The translations under genes were made by a program, and so were the position numbers. This document shows, in pieces, positions 8,296 to 16,433 of a stretch of DNA of 39,129 bases (position 1 is its first letter; each line of letters starts with the position of its first letter). The stretch covers positions 1 to 39,129 of the forward strand of contig NZ_JAHQCW010000038.1 in assembly GCF_019042275.1 (NCBI RefSeq). Reading direction: 5' to 3'. The stretch is from Diplocloster agilis (GTDB lineage Bacteria > Bacillota > Clostridia > Lachnospirales > Lachnospiraceae). Below the pieces are notes generated by a model that saw nothing but the letters and a program-made list of their open reading frames with translations, ran no database searches and was not told the origin of the DNA.

Positions 8296-10698
8296 CTAAA
8301 ACTGCTGCTCAGTCCTAGCAATAATATCGTTCTGCGTCTGCGGGGACAAAACATGGAAGAAAGCGGAATACCCGGCCACCCGCACGATCAGGTCCGGATA
8401 CTTATCCGGATGCTTCTGCGCATCCAGCAGTGTTTCCCTTGACACCACATTATACTGGACATGCCAGCCCTTTAACACATCGAAGAAGGTCCGGATCAGC
8501 AGATCCAGCTTCTGTCTGTCCTCCGCCCGTGTTAGAATCGCCGGAGTCACCTTCTGGTTTAACAGCACCCCGCCGAAGATCTGGGATGTCTCAAGCTTGG
8601 ACACAGATTTGAACACACTGGTGGGCCCGCTTAAGTCCACCGCATGGGACGGAGAACACCCCTCCGCCAGAGGTTCCCCAAAATGCCGTCCGTCCGGGGT
8701 GGCGCAGGTGCCCGCGCCCTGGGGAACATTGGCCGCTACCGAGGAAGTCCCGGCATAATAGGTTCCGCCGATAGGGCCTCTCCCGTAGCGGGTATTCTTA
8801 TATTTCTTGATTTCATCCAGATAGGTCTCATAGCCTCTCTTAACCAGGTCGTCCACATAGTCGTTATCGTTTCCATATTTGGGCGCCAGCATCAGGATCC
8901 GGCGGATTCTCTTCCCATCCTCATCTGCAAAATCATTCATCAGGGCATCCCACAACTCCTTCCGGGTGAGCTGCTCCTCCTCGTAGACGCATTTCTTCAG
9001 CGCGGCCAGGGAATCACCCAGGTTCGCCACGCCTACCTGCAGCTGGCTGATGATATCATAGTGGGCGCCGCCCTCTTTCAAATGTTTTCCCCGCTCGATG
9101 CAATCGTCCACCAATGCCGAACACAGGATGTCCGGGACTTCCTGCTCTACCACCATATCCGCGCAGTTGTCCAGGATCACTCCGGTATGGATCAGCTGCC
9201 TGGCCGTATAATCCCAGGCTTTCATTACATCTTCAAAGCGTTCCATATCCAGGAAATGCCCAAGGCCCTTGCAGATCTTCTTTCCCGTATTTACATCCAC
9301 ACCATCGTTCAGCGCAGTCATCAACGTTTTCGGGAAGTTCAGATAGCTCATGCCGGTACAGCGGTAACCCCAGCGTCCGGGGACTCCCACCTCCACACAG
9401 CCGATCGCGCTGTAGTTATAAGCGTCCTCTTTACTGACTCCCTTATCCATCAGGGAGGGAATGATGATTTCGTCGTTGTTAAAGGCCGGCATACCGAAGC
9501 CCAGCCGTATACATTCGATACAGGCGTCCATAAACTCCGGGCTCATCTTGCTGAAATAGCGGACCGTCATGTTTGGCTGGGGCAGGTGGGTGCGGGCCAC
9601 ACTGCGCAGTACCGCCCAGGTCAGCGGGTTTACCGCGTCCTCCCCGTCCACCGTCTGACCGCCGATCGTGATATTCTGATACATGGGGCTGCCGGCCGCG
9701 AAGCGGGTGTGGCCCCAGCTGCGGATCTTGTTGATCGTAAGAGTCTTTAACCAGAGATTCTCCAGAAGTTCTTCCGCTTCCTCCGGCTTCATTCCGTCCC
9801 GGATACTCTTTTCATAATAAGGAAAACAGTACTGGTCAAAACGGCCGAAGGAGAGTGAATGGCCATTGGACTCAATCTGCAGGATCAGATGGATAAACCA
9901 GACGCTCTGCAGGGCTTCCTGGAAAGTCCGGGCCGGTTCCATGGGCACTCTTTCACAGATCTGTGCGATCTGTTCCAATTCCTGTTTTCTCTGAGCCCCC
10001 GCCGTTTTCGCCTGCTCCTTAGCCAGCCGGGCGTAACGGTGCGCAAACGTCTCCACCGCGTCGATTACGATCAGGATAGCCCGGTAGAAATAGCCGGCTT
10101 TCATATCCTCAAACTCCGCATAATCCAGGGCATCCAGCTTCTCCTGCGTGCGCTGCCGGTAAGAACGGAGCCCTTTCTGCAAAACGGTCTGATAGTCTAC
10201 TGCCAGATGGGCGTCGCCGGAGGTAATGTTTCCCTCATTTCGTATGATTCCCAGGTCATAGATTACCTTTGCCTCATCCGGAAACGCCGCATAGCCCTTA
10301 TCCTGCAGAGTCCGCCCCTTCCAGTAGGGGTATATATCCCGCAGGATCTTTTTATTTACCTCGGAAATGAGAAAACGGTCCCCATTTCTTTTATCGAATT
10401 CGTCCAGCTCCTCGATGACCCAGTCCATGGCGTATTCCGGGAAAATAGGGGCAAAGCGGTTTTCCTTCGCCTGGTTTCCGACGATCAGAGTCTCCGGCTC
10501 GATAAAAATGCTCATATTCTCCAGAATTTCCTTGACCATGTAAGCGCGCTTTAACACCACCTGGTCCATCTCGTGTTCCTGATAGGCTTTGGTGGTCAGC
10601 ACCGCCCGCTCCGTGCAGACAGCCGGTGTAACCGCCAGAAGTTTTTCCCGGAACTCCTTTATTCTCTGGGTGGATGTTCCAAAATACGATTCCATCAT
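8296..10698 (-). CDS. Glycyl radical enzyme, YbiW (PflD/PflF)-like
   Basis: Anaerobic radical enzyme, 800 residues. The C-terminal glycyl radical motif is RVAGYSAF with Gly776; the active-site motif is GCVE with Cys434 and Glu436. A single Cys followed by Glu is the pattern of dehydratase/lyase-type members, whereas true pyruvate formate-lyase has two adjacent Cys. Many blocks match E. coli YbiW as I remember it (CTERA, VGNQA, IFPEY, ILCSALVDDCIER, ANLGDSLAALKK). YbiW-type enzymes have been reported to act on 1,5-anhydroglucitol-6-phosphate; I recall this but cannot check it. Start: AGGAGAG upstream of 10698. It is co-transcribed with the activase 15 bp upstream and probably controlled by the divergent DeoR regulator. 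Isethionate or dihydroxypropanesulfonate lyase is the main alternative in view of the sulfonate genes nearby. Confidence 0.9.
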   Translation of the reverse strand: MMESYFGTSTQRIKEFREKLLAVTPAVCTERAVLTTKAYQEHEMDQVVLKRAYMVKEILENMSIFIEPETLIVGNQAKENRFAPIFPEYAMDWVIEELDEFDKRNGDRFLISEVNKKILRDIYPYWKGRTLQDKGYAAFPDEAKVIYDLGIIRNEGNITSGDAHLAVDYQTVLQKGLRSYRQRTQEKLDALDYAEFEDMKAGYFYRAILIVIDAVETFAHRYARLAKEQAKTAGAQRKQELEQIAQICERVPMEPARTFQEALQSVWFIHLILQIESNGHSLSFGRFDQYCFPYYEKSIRDGMKPEEAEELLENLWLKTLTINKIRSWGHTRFAAGSPMYQNITIGGQTVDGEDAVNPLTWAVLRSVARTHLPQPNMTVRYFSKMSPEFMDACIECIRLGFGMPAFNNDEIIIPSLMDKGVSKEDAYNYSAIGCVEVGVPGRWGYRCTGMSYLNFPKTLMTALNDGVDVNTGKKICKGLGHFLDMERFEDVMKAWDYTARQLIHTGVILDNCADMVVEQEVPDILCSALVDDCIERGKHLKEGGAHYDIISQLQVGVANLGDSLAALKKCVYEEEQLTRKELWDALMNDFADEDGKRIRRILMLAPKYGNDNDYVDDLVKRGYETYLDEIKKYKNTRYGRGPIGGTYYAGTSSVAANVPQGAGTCATPDGRHFGEPLAEGCSPSHAVDLSGPTSVFKSVSKLETSQIFGGVLLNQKVTPAILTRAEDRQKLDLLIRTFFDVLKGWHVQYNVVSRETLLDAQKHPDKYPDLIVRVAGYSAFFHVLSPQTQNDIIARTEQQF

Positions 10699-10713
10699 GT
10701 TTTGACTCTCCTT

Positions 10714-11661
10714 CTATGCCCCGACTTGGGCTTTGATGTGATATTTTTCAAATATGTCCCGGTAAGTCTCCAGATCCTCCGGATGCAGCTGCGGTTTCCC
10801 CCGGTATGTATATTCCCGGCCCAACAGTTCATATTTTCGTTCTCCCATCTGATGAAAAGGGAGAAGCTGAACCTCCGGCACACCCAGACGGTTCAGAACC
10901 TCCGCGAAACCTGCCGCGTCCTTTGCAGAGTCGTTAAAACCCGGGATCACCGGAATGCGAATCCGGAAGGGTTTCTTACTGTCCCTCAGCACCTCGATAT
11001 TTTTGAGCACCAGTTCGTTTAAAACCCCGGTTCCCTCTCTGTGTTTCCCGCTGTCGTAATGCTTCAGGTCCACGAACAGATAATCCACTTCCCTTAACAG
11101 CTCCTGAAACTGTTCCGCGGGAACCGCGGCAGCCGTCTCCACCGCCACATGGATGCCGTTCCCGCGAAGTTTCCTGCACAGGCTGACCGCAAACTCCCGC
11201 TGCATCAGCACTTCTCCGCCGGATAAGGTTACCCCGCCGCCGGAATGGTCGTAGAATGGTTTATCTTTCAGTGCCTCCGCCACTACCTCGTCTGCGGTGA
11301 CCTGCCTCCCCTCACAGCCGATCGCCATCTGCGGGCAGGACTGCTCACAGGCCAGGCACATGGTACATCCGGCCGGGTCGGCTGCCGGATAGCCCTGCGG
11401 CCCTGTAACCGTACGGGCCTTCTGATCGCAAATTTCCATACAGCGGCCGCACCGGATACACTTGAGCCGGTCCAGTGTGAATTCCGGCCGGCTACGCTGG
11501 GATTCCGGATTCGCGCACCATTTACACCGCAGGTTACAGCCTTTAAAAAATACGGTGGTGCGGATCCCTGGTCCGTCGTGAATACTGAATTTCTGTATCT
11601 GCAGGATGTATCCCTTCCCGCCGGTCTCCATGATCTTATCTTCCATGAGCTCTTGTTCCAT
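10714..11661 (-). CDS. Glycyl radical enzyme activating protein (radical SAM)
   Basis: Radical S-adenosylmethionine enzyme that installs the glycyl radical on its partner encoded immediately downstream. The radical-SAM cluster motif is Cys42-x3-Cys46-x2-Cys49 (GCNLRCKWC). An inserted ferredoxin-like region has two CxxCxxCxxxC(P) sets (Cys68, 71, 74, 78 and Cys99, 102, 105, 109) for two additional iron-sulfur clusters, typical of activases for non-PFL glycyl radical enzymes. SGGEVLMQ, a GGE-type SAM-binding motif, is present. Length of 315 residues is normal for the family. GAGAGGAC precedes the start at 11661; later in-frame ATG codons at 11646 and 11631 are possible alternatives. It is the first gene of the activase-enzyme operon, divergent from the DeoR gene. 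Confidence 0.92.
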   Translation of the reverse strand: MEQELMEDKIMETGGKGYILQIQKFSIHDGPGIRTTVFFKGCNLRCKWCANPESQRSRPEFTLDRLKCIRCGRCMEICDQKARTVTGPQGYPAADPAGCTMCLACEQSCPQMAIGCEGRQVTADEVVAEALKDKPFYDHSGGGVTLSGGEVLMQREFAVSLCRKLRGNGIHVAVETAAAVPAEQFQELLREVDYLFVDLKHYDSGKHREGTGVLNELVLKNIEVLRDSKKPFRIRIPVIPGFNDSAKDAAGFAEVLNRLGVPEVQLLPFHQMGERKYELLGREYTYRGKPQLHPEDLETYRDIFEKYHIKAQVGA

Positions 11662-11674
11662 GTCCTCTCTATTA

Positions 11675-11698
11675 TGTATAACAGAACTGTATAACAGA
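11675..11698. promoter_or_regulatory. Direct repeat, candidate operator between activase and DeoR genes
   Basis: TGTATAACAGA occurs twice (11675-11685 and 11688-11698), 13 bp apart, close to the activase start. On the minus strand each repeat contains TTATAC, which could double as a -10 box. It is a plausible binding site for the divergently encoded DeoR-family regulator. No binding data are available. Confidence 0.45.
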
Positions 11699-11714
11699 CT
11701 TACCTCTGCGCTTC

Positions 11715-11743
11715 TTGACTTTTTGCCTTGCTCATTGTATGAT
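11715..11743 (+). promoter_or_regulatory. Sigma-A promoter for the DeoR-family gene
   Basis: TTGACT (11715-11720), a 17-base spacer and TATGAT (11738-11743), about 75 bases upstream of the chosen DeoR start. Confidence 0.7.
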
Positions 11744-11816
11744 TCCCTTAAGATTTTGTCAATATCCTGCGTTTTATTCGTTTATTTAACATTTATAAAC
11801 ATATATGGAGAAGCTT

Positions 11817-12611
11817 ATGAACAATTATGAACACTCCGATCTGACTCCCAGCCAGCGGAGAAATCTGATCTTAGATATGATGAAAAAGAAAAAGTCCGTA
11901 TCGGTACACCAGCTTTCCAAAGAGCTCTACCTTCACGAAGCGACGGTCCGCAGGGATCTGAATTATCTGGCGGACAGCGGAGCCATCTCCAGAGTGCACG
12001 GCGGAGCCGTCCTGCGGGAGGGTATGGACGCGGAAATTCCTCTGTTCATCCGGGAGACATCCTTTAAGGAAATTAAAAAAGAGCTGGCCCGGACTGCGGC
12101 GGAAACGGTAAAAGACGGGGAATCTATTTTTCTGGACTCCTCTTCCACCACCAGCTTTATGATCCCTTTTCTGACGGACCGCAAGCAGTTAAAGATCGTT
12201 ACCAACGGAGCGCAGGCGGTGTTGTACCTTACCAGGTTGCACGATGCCAGAATCTTCTGTACCGGCGGCCGTTTACGGGAAAACAGCCTGTCTTATATCG
12301 GCCACTCCGCGTTAGAAGCTGTATCCCACTATCACTTTGACCGTGCCTTTTTCTCCTGCCGGGGTGTCTGTCTGGAAAATGGACTGTCGGATACCAGCGA
12401 AGAAGAAGCTGTGTTAAGACAGGCCGTGATCCGCCGTTCGGAGCAGTCCGTCCTGCTGGCCGACCACAGTAAGCTGGGACAGATGTCCTTCTACTCGATC
12501 TGCCCGCTGTCTGATATCCAGATGTTGATCACAGACGCGCAGCTGTCACCGGAATGGCAGTTGGAAGGGCTGACCATAGCCGGAGGGACTGAACTCAGCC
12601 AGAGGAACTGA
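11817..12611 (+). CDS. DeoR/GlpR-family transcriptional regulator
   Basis: Sugar-phosphate-responsive repressor type. The N-terminal winged helix-turn-helix carries the DeoR signature region (RRNLILDMMKKKKSVSVHQLSKEL, then EATVRRDLNYLADSG and RVHGGAV). The C-terminal sensor domain is of the ribose-phosphate-isomerase-like DeoRC type (LDSSSTTSFMI, VTNGAQAVLYL, ADHSKLGQ). The start at 11817 is chosen because GGAG lies six bases upstream; an ATG four codons earlier lacks a ribosome binding site. It is divergent from the activase/glycyl radical enzyme operon, which it likely represses in the absence of a phosphorylated sugar intermediate. That inducer is inferred from the family, not seen. An AraC-type gene follows after 75 bp. 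Confidence 0.92.
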   Translation: MNNYEHSDLTPSQRRNLILDMMKKKKSVSVHQLSKELYLHEATVRRDLNYLADSGAISRVHGGAVLREGMDAEIPLFIRETSFKEIKKELARTAAETVKDGESIFLDSSSTTSFMIPFLTDRKQLKIVTNGAQAVLYLTRLHDARIFCTGGRLRENSLSYIGHSALEAVSHYHFDRAFFSCRGVCLENGLSDTSEEEAVLRQAVIRRSEQSVLLADHSKLGQMSFYSICPLSDIQMLITDAQLSPEWQLEGLTIAGGTELSQRN

Positions 12612-12686
12612 ACTTAGCTTGGAAGTGCTTTGCTTAGCCGGATGGGCTGATCTTATGGCGCGGCTTCTGCGTCAAAGGAGGAGAAT

Positions 12687-13544
12687 ATGGAACAAATATA
12701 TACCGCCGCTTTTCCCGACGGGTTTCCATTTGAAATGAACAATGCGAAAGGCAACATGGTGCTGCCCCCGGTTCTGCACCGGCATGACTGCCTGGAGTTA
12801 AACTACATAATCTCAGGAAATGGAACCAATTATATAGAAAATAAAAAGTATGAGATGAAAGCCGGTGAGCTCTATCTCATCAATAACCTGGAACATCACA
12901 TAGCCGTGTCGGGGGGCGATCTGAAGATGAAAATCGTCTTATTCGATCCTGCACTGCTGTTTCAGAATACCGCGGAAAATCTTGACCTGCTGGCCCCTTT
13001 TTACAGTAAAAATTCTTATTTCAGCAATAAACTGGAACTGGGCGAAGCGGCGATGGGGAAGATCCGCCGGATTTTCGGGGATCTGGAAGAGGAATGGACT
13101 CAGAAAGAACCCGGTTACCGCCTTTTGATCAAGGCCAAACTGATGGAATTAACCGGTATCCTGTACCGCTATTTAAAAAGAGAGGATACTTTAAAAAGCA
13201 CCCTCTCCTATCAAAACCAATATGAAAAAATCCGTCCGTCCATCCAATATATCAATGAGAATTTTGAACAGGAGCTGACGCTGGAGGTATTAGCCGGGCT
13301 ATCCTTTATGAGCAAGTCTTATTTCAGCACCTATTTCAAAAAGGTTACCAACATGACGCTCTGGGAATATATCGAATTGATCAGAATCCGCCAGGCCCAG
13401 CTCATGTTAGCCACGGAGAACCAGTCGATTACGGACATCTCCCTCTCCTGCGGCTTTCATTCCGTCTCTTCCTTTAATACTTCTTTTAAGAAAATAACAG
13501 GGCTCACGCCTTCTATGTACCGCAAGAGCCTGCTATCTCCCTGA
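12687..13544 (+). CDS. AraC-family transcriptional regulator
   Basis: A 285-residue regulator with an N-terminal cupin-like sensor (HRHDCLELNYIISG, then GELYLINNLEHH) and a C-terminal double helix-turn-helix (residues about 190-285, with SKSYFSTYFKKVTNMTLWEYI and CGFHSVSSFNTSFKKITGLTPSMYRK). These are the features of sugar-sensing AraC/XylS activators. The start has a strong AAAGGAGG ribosome site. It follows the DeoR gene in the same direction and may share its transcript. Its last 32 bases overlap, tail to tail, the end of the convergent aminotransferase gene. Target genes are unknown; the adjacent glycyl radical enzyme operon or the SQ operon are candidates. Confidence 0.92.
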   Translation: MEQIYTAAFPDGFPFEMNNAKGNMVLPPVLHRHDCLELNYIISGNGTNYIENKKYEMKAGELYLINNLEHHIAVSGGDLKMKIVLFDPALLFQNTAENLDLLAPFYSKNSYFSNKLELGEAAMGKIRRIFGDLEEEWTQKEPGYRLLIKAKLMELTGILYRYLKREDTLKSTLSYQNQYEKIRPSIQYINENFEQELTLEVLAGLSFMSKSYFSTYFKKVTNMTLWEYIELIRIRQAQLMLATENQSITDISLSCGFHSVSSFNTSFKKITGLTPSMYRKSLLSP

Positions 13545-14646
13545 CCGCCTCCACAAACGCGTTGACCTCCTCCCACCTGGTCATAAGGGAGATACTGACC
13601 CGCACCGTCCCCTCCCCCGTTGTCTCCAGGTCTTCGTGGATCAAAGGGGCGCAGTGCAGACCGGTCCTCACGATGATCCCGTAGCTGTATTCCAGAATAT
13701 AGCCTATGTCGGATACGGACAGCCCCCGGATTCTGAAGGACAGAACCGGCCCTTTGGGTTTTGAGGTATCACCGTACAGTGTTACCGGCTCCAGGTTCCT
13801 TAACTCCCCCGCCATATAGCGCATCATCTCCTCCTCCCGGCGCTGTACCGCTTCCGGCGTTATCCGCAGCAATACCTGAAGCGACGCATCCAAAGCGGCG
13901 ATAGCAGGCTCATTTTGTGTCCCCACCTCAAAAGCCGCCCCGCGTCCATCCGGAAACGTTAAAATTTGGCTGTCTTTTCCGGTTCCCCCGAATTTGACCG
14001 GCCGGATCAGGCCCGGTTTTCTCATATAGAAACCGCCCAGCCCTTGTATGCCCAGGAGACTTTTATGGGCCGTGAAGATCAGTCCGTCGGCCTGCCATTC
14101 TTCCATATTGACCGGAAGGCAGCCTGCCGACTGGGACACATCGACTAATACCAGTGTGCCGTATCTTTTTGCCAAAGCGCACACTCTTCCGATATCCGTA
14201 AGAATTCCGGTGACATTGGAGCAGTGATTGACAAATAAGGCATAAGCGCCTTTCTTTAGCTCTTCCTCTAGGATACCCAAATCCAGTTCACCGGAAGAAT
14301 CAAGCGGTATCTTTTTCAGGGCCGGGCGCTTATCGCTGTTATAAAGCGGCCGCAGGATACAGTTATGGGTATCGGCGGCTATCAGTACCGTTTTGCCCTC
14401 CAGAGGAAGCCCGTTTATAATCAGATTGGCCGCTTCGGTGGCTCCCGATGTAAATATGATCCGCTCACCATCCCTTATATGGAACAACGTTCCAAGCTTT
14501 TCCCGGCAGGCCGGCGCCAAAGAGGCGCTCTTAGCGGCATTGCTCCGGAATTCGGACGAAGGAAGCCGGTCCATACAATGCAGAACCGCTTCCTTCACCT
14601 CCGGCAGCCTGGGATAGGATGTGGCGGCATGATTCAGATAAATCAT
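13513..14646 (-). CDS. Class V aminotransferase, cysteine desulfurase-like
   Basis: PLP enzyme of the SufS/IscS/Csd type. Seen: GATEAANLI near residue 69, His94 for cofactor stacking, Asp169-x-Ser171 (VDVSQSAG), Lys195 as the Schiff-base lysine (TAHKSLLG) and a catalytic-type Cys332 in RTGLHCAPL. These support cysteine desulfurase or selenocysteine lyase chemistry; a different beta-lyase or epimerase-like role is possible in this subfamily. Start: AGGAGG upstream of 14646. It is the last gene of the large minus-strand operon, 53 bp after the isomerase-family gene. Whether it has a sulfur-related role in sulfonate metabolism is not shown: sulfoglycolysis as known keeps the C-S bond. It overlaps the AraC gene by 32 bp, convergently. 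Confidence 0.85.
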   Translation of the reverse strand: MIYLNHAATSYPRLPEVKEAVLHCMDRLPSSEFRSNAAKSASLAPACREKLGTLFHIRDGERIIFTSGATEAANLIINGLPLEGKTVLIAADTHNCILRPLYNSDKRPALKKIPLDSSGELDLGILEEELKKGAYALFVNHCSNVTGILTDIGRVCALAKRYGTLVLVDVSQSAGCLPVNMEEWQADGLIFTAHKSLLGIQGLGGFYMRKPGLIRPVKFGGTGKDSQILTFPDGRGAAFEVGTQNEPAIAALDASLQVLLRITPEAVQRREEEMMRYMAGELRNLEPVTLYGDTSKPKGPVLSFRIRGLSVSDIGYILEYSYGIIVRTGLHCAPLIHEDLETTGEGTVRVSISLMTRWEEVNAFVEAVREIAGSCGT

Positions 14647-14699
14647 AAGCCCTCCTCTTTTAGACTGCTATACTATCGCTGTGAATCCCCAAGGGACCC

Positions 14700-16070
14700 C
14701 TAATTGCCCTCTACGACTTCAAAGTCCAGTAACCAGGCCAGCTCTTTCAGCTTCTTTTTATAATCTCCGAAAATCAATACCTGATGGTGGCCAAAATTCA
14801 TGATGCTATGTATAAATTTCCTGGAATCCCCCACCTGCAGGAAGTAATATGGACTGCAGTAGGTATCCGTGTACTTGGAGGACAGGACATCCCCCACGGT
14901 TACCAGAAGCTTTTCCCCGGACGGGTCAAAACGTCCCAGCGTTACCTTTTTGTCCTCATTCTGGGAGAAATCGATCTGAAGCTTTCCGCCGAATCCCTGA
15001 CCGGTAAAATGATAAATGCTGTAATCCAGCTTCGGTTTGTCAAATCCATTCATGTGCAGGCAGGGCACGGAATGGTGCAGGGAGATGATTTCCTCCGACT
15101 CGAACAGCGGATTACCCATAAACGCGGGTTTTTCCGCGGTATACATCATCAGGATCATGGCCAGCAGCGCGTTCAGATCCTCCTCGCAGCCGCTGGGTAT
15201 CCCGCTGTCCTTGAACAGGGAATGGGCGATGCAGGGAACGAATTTTTTCTCCTGGGGAATTCTGGAACGGCACAGTTCCACGCAGGCGGTGGAGAACGCG
15301 TTGCAGTCGTATTGTTCCAGCATCCGTTCCGCCGCCATGTAGTATTTTACATCATTGATCAGATACTGATAGGCCACTTTATTCTCTTTGGCATTTTCCA
15401 TCAGCTCCTTTGTCTTTGCCTCCGCCTCGTCATCGCTGATCTTTTCCATGATGGCGAAGATATCGGTAAATGGCTTCTTCACCACTTCAAAACCGTATTT
15501 AGCCCGCAGCTTCTCCAGATCCCGGATATTGCTCTGCAGCCCCCAGGTCGGCGCTTCACCGGCGGTCAGGATCAGGGCTCTGGTATTTTGCACCGCCTTT
15601 CTTACCCAGAGCATATGCAGCAGGTCGTTTAATTCCGGCAGGTCAATGGCGTAATAGGCTTCCCGGCCGATACTGCGCAGATAGGCGGACACATCCGCTC
15701 CGCTGACGGCATGGGTATATGAGATGACCGGTTTTTTGAAACGCTCGATCTTCGGTATCCGCTGATTCAGAATCATAATACAGTCTGTTTCGCCCATATC
15801 TTTATTGACTTCGTTTACGATCTCTTCTTCCTGCAGGAACGATTCCGTATAGGGGAAGAATACCGGCTCCAGTACCCGGACCTGAGGGATTAAATGTTCC
15901 AGCACCTCCTTGCATTTCTCAAATTTTTCCCGGGCGGTCCGCCGCTCCGCATCCGGCATCATCTCTTCCCGGATTCCCGCGCAGCACGGGCCCTCCCAGA
16001 AATCCGTATGGACTAAGATGCCCATCAAAGGTTTTACATTCAGCGTTACATCCATGGCTCTTCTTATCAT
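14700..16070 (-). CDS. L-fucose/L-arabinose isomerase-family protein (copy in the SQase operon)
   Basis: A 456-residue protein resembling the FucI/AraA fold group (an N-terminal Rossmann-like region about 1-170, a middle domain, and a C-terminal beta domain with FTGQGFGGKLQIDFSQ and MNFGHHQVLIFGDY). The region DCNAFSTACVELCRS followed by SGCEEDLNALLAM fits the segment where the metal-binding Glu/Asp lie in this superfamily. GAGGAG lies six bases before the start. It lies downstream of the sulfoquinovosidase gene, beyond a 360-bp gap with its own possible promoter and a nested hairpin. It could isomerise a sugar released by the glycosidase. A second, more canonical family member is at 35699-37039. 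The exact substrate is unknown. Confidence 0.7.
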   Translation of the reverse strand: MIRRAMDVTLNVKPLMGILVHTDFWEGPCCAGIREEMMPDAERRTAREKFEKCKEVLEHLIPQVRVLEPVFFPYTESFLQEEEIVNEVNKDMGETDCIMILNQRIPKIERFKKPVISYTHAVSGADVSAYLRSIGREAYYAIDLPELNDLLHMLWVRKAVQNTRALILTAGEAPTWGLQSNIRDLEKLRAKYGFEVVKKPFTDIFAIMEKISDDEAEAKTKELMENAKENKVAYQYLINDVKYYMAAERMLEQYDCNAFSTACVELCRSRIPQEKKFVPCIAHSLFKDSGIPSGCEEDLNALLAMILMMYTAEKPAFMGNPLFESEEIISLHHSVPCLHMNGFDKPKLDYSIYHFTGQGFGGKLQIDFSQNEDKKVTLGRFDPSGEKLLVTVGDVLSSKYTDTYCSPYYFLQVGDSRKFIHSIMNFGHHQVLIFGDYKKKLKELAWLLDFEVVEGN

Positions 16071-16152
16071 AGCTTTCTCCTCTTTTCTACAGGCCGTCCT
16101 TTCCCGGTCTCCGGTTCGGGAAAGGCGCTGTCTGATGTTTTGGTATACCTTG

Positions 16153-16210
16153 ATTATAAGAGATTGCTATGCATATTTCTTTCGGGATATTTCGAAATAC
16201 TTTCGGGATA
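16153..16210 (-). promoter_or_regulatory. Possible promoter and operator for the isomerase-family gene
   Basis: Minus-strand TATAAT (16153-16158) lacks a good -35 box. In its place are two copies of TTCGGGATA (16181-16189 and 16202-16210) flanking a TTTCGAAA palindrome (16190-16197). This layout suggests an activator-dependent promoter. It is unlike the TTAAATRTTTTAA sites elsewhere in the window. Confidence 0.4.
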
Positions 16211-16216
16211 ATTCTA

Positions 16217-16401
16217 AGAGAGGGGACTGGCTCTTTTCGGAGAATGACCCGGCCGGCAAGGCTTCCGGGCGAGAAAGGTGCCTGTCCCCGGAAGCAGGCC
16301 GGTCTAGATATGTTCTCACCGCCGGCATCCTGGGACAGGCACCTTTCTCTTTTTGTTTCTGACTGTTCTGTTTTACCTCCGAAAGGAGCCAGTCCCCTCC
16401 C
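16217..16401. repeat. Nested double inverted repeat between the SQase and isomerase-family genes
   Basis: Outer arms 16217-16240 and 16378-16401 share a GAGGGGACTGGCTC-type sequence; inner arms 16271-16289 and 16332-16349 share GAGAAAGGTGCCTGTCCC. The two inverted repeats are nested, with T-rich DNA (TCTTTTTG) after the inner right arm. The structure begins 33 bp after the GH31 stop codon. It may terminate or attenuate read-through into the isomerase-family gene, or be a mobile palindromic repeat. Confidence 0.75.
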
Positions 16402-16433
16402 TTCCGGCGGTATTTTGTTCCGGCGGTATTCTC

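Noticed and set aside
8644-9750. 368-codon open frame opposite the glycyl radical enzyme gene
   Set aside because: Antisense shadow of a strongly conserved gene.
8296-10698. Pyruvate formate-lyase
   Set aside because: The active site has a single Cys followed by Val-Glu, not the adjacent Cys pair of true PFL.
8296-10698. Isethionate or dihydroxypropanesulfonate sulfite-lyase as the primary call
   Set aside because: Attractive with the sulfonate locus, but overall blocks match YbiW better, the gene has its own DeoR regulator and it lacks the regulon operators; kept only as an alternative.
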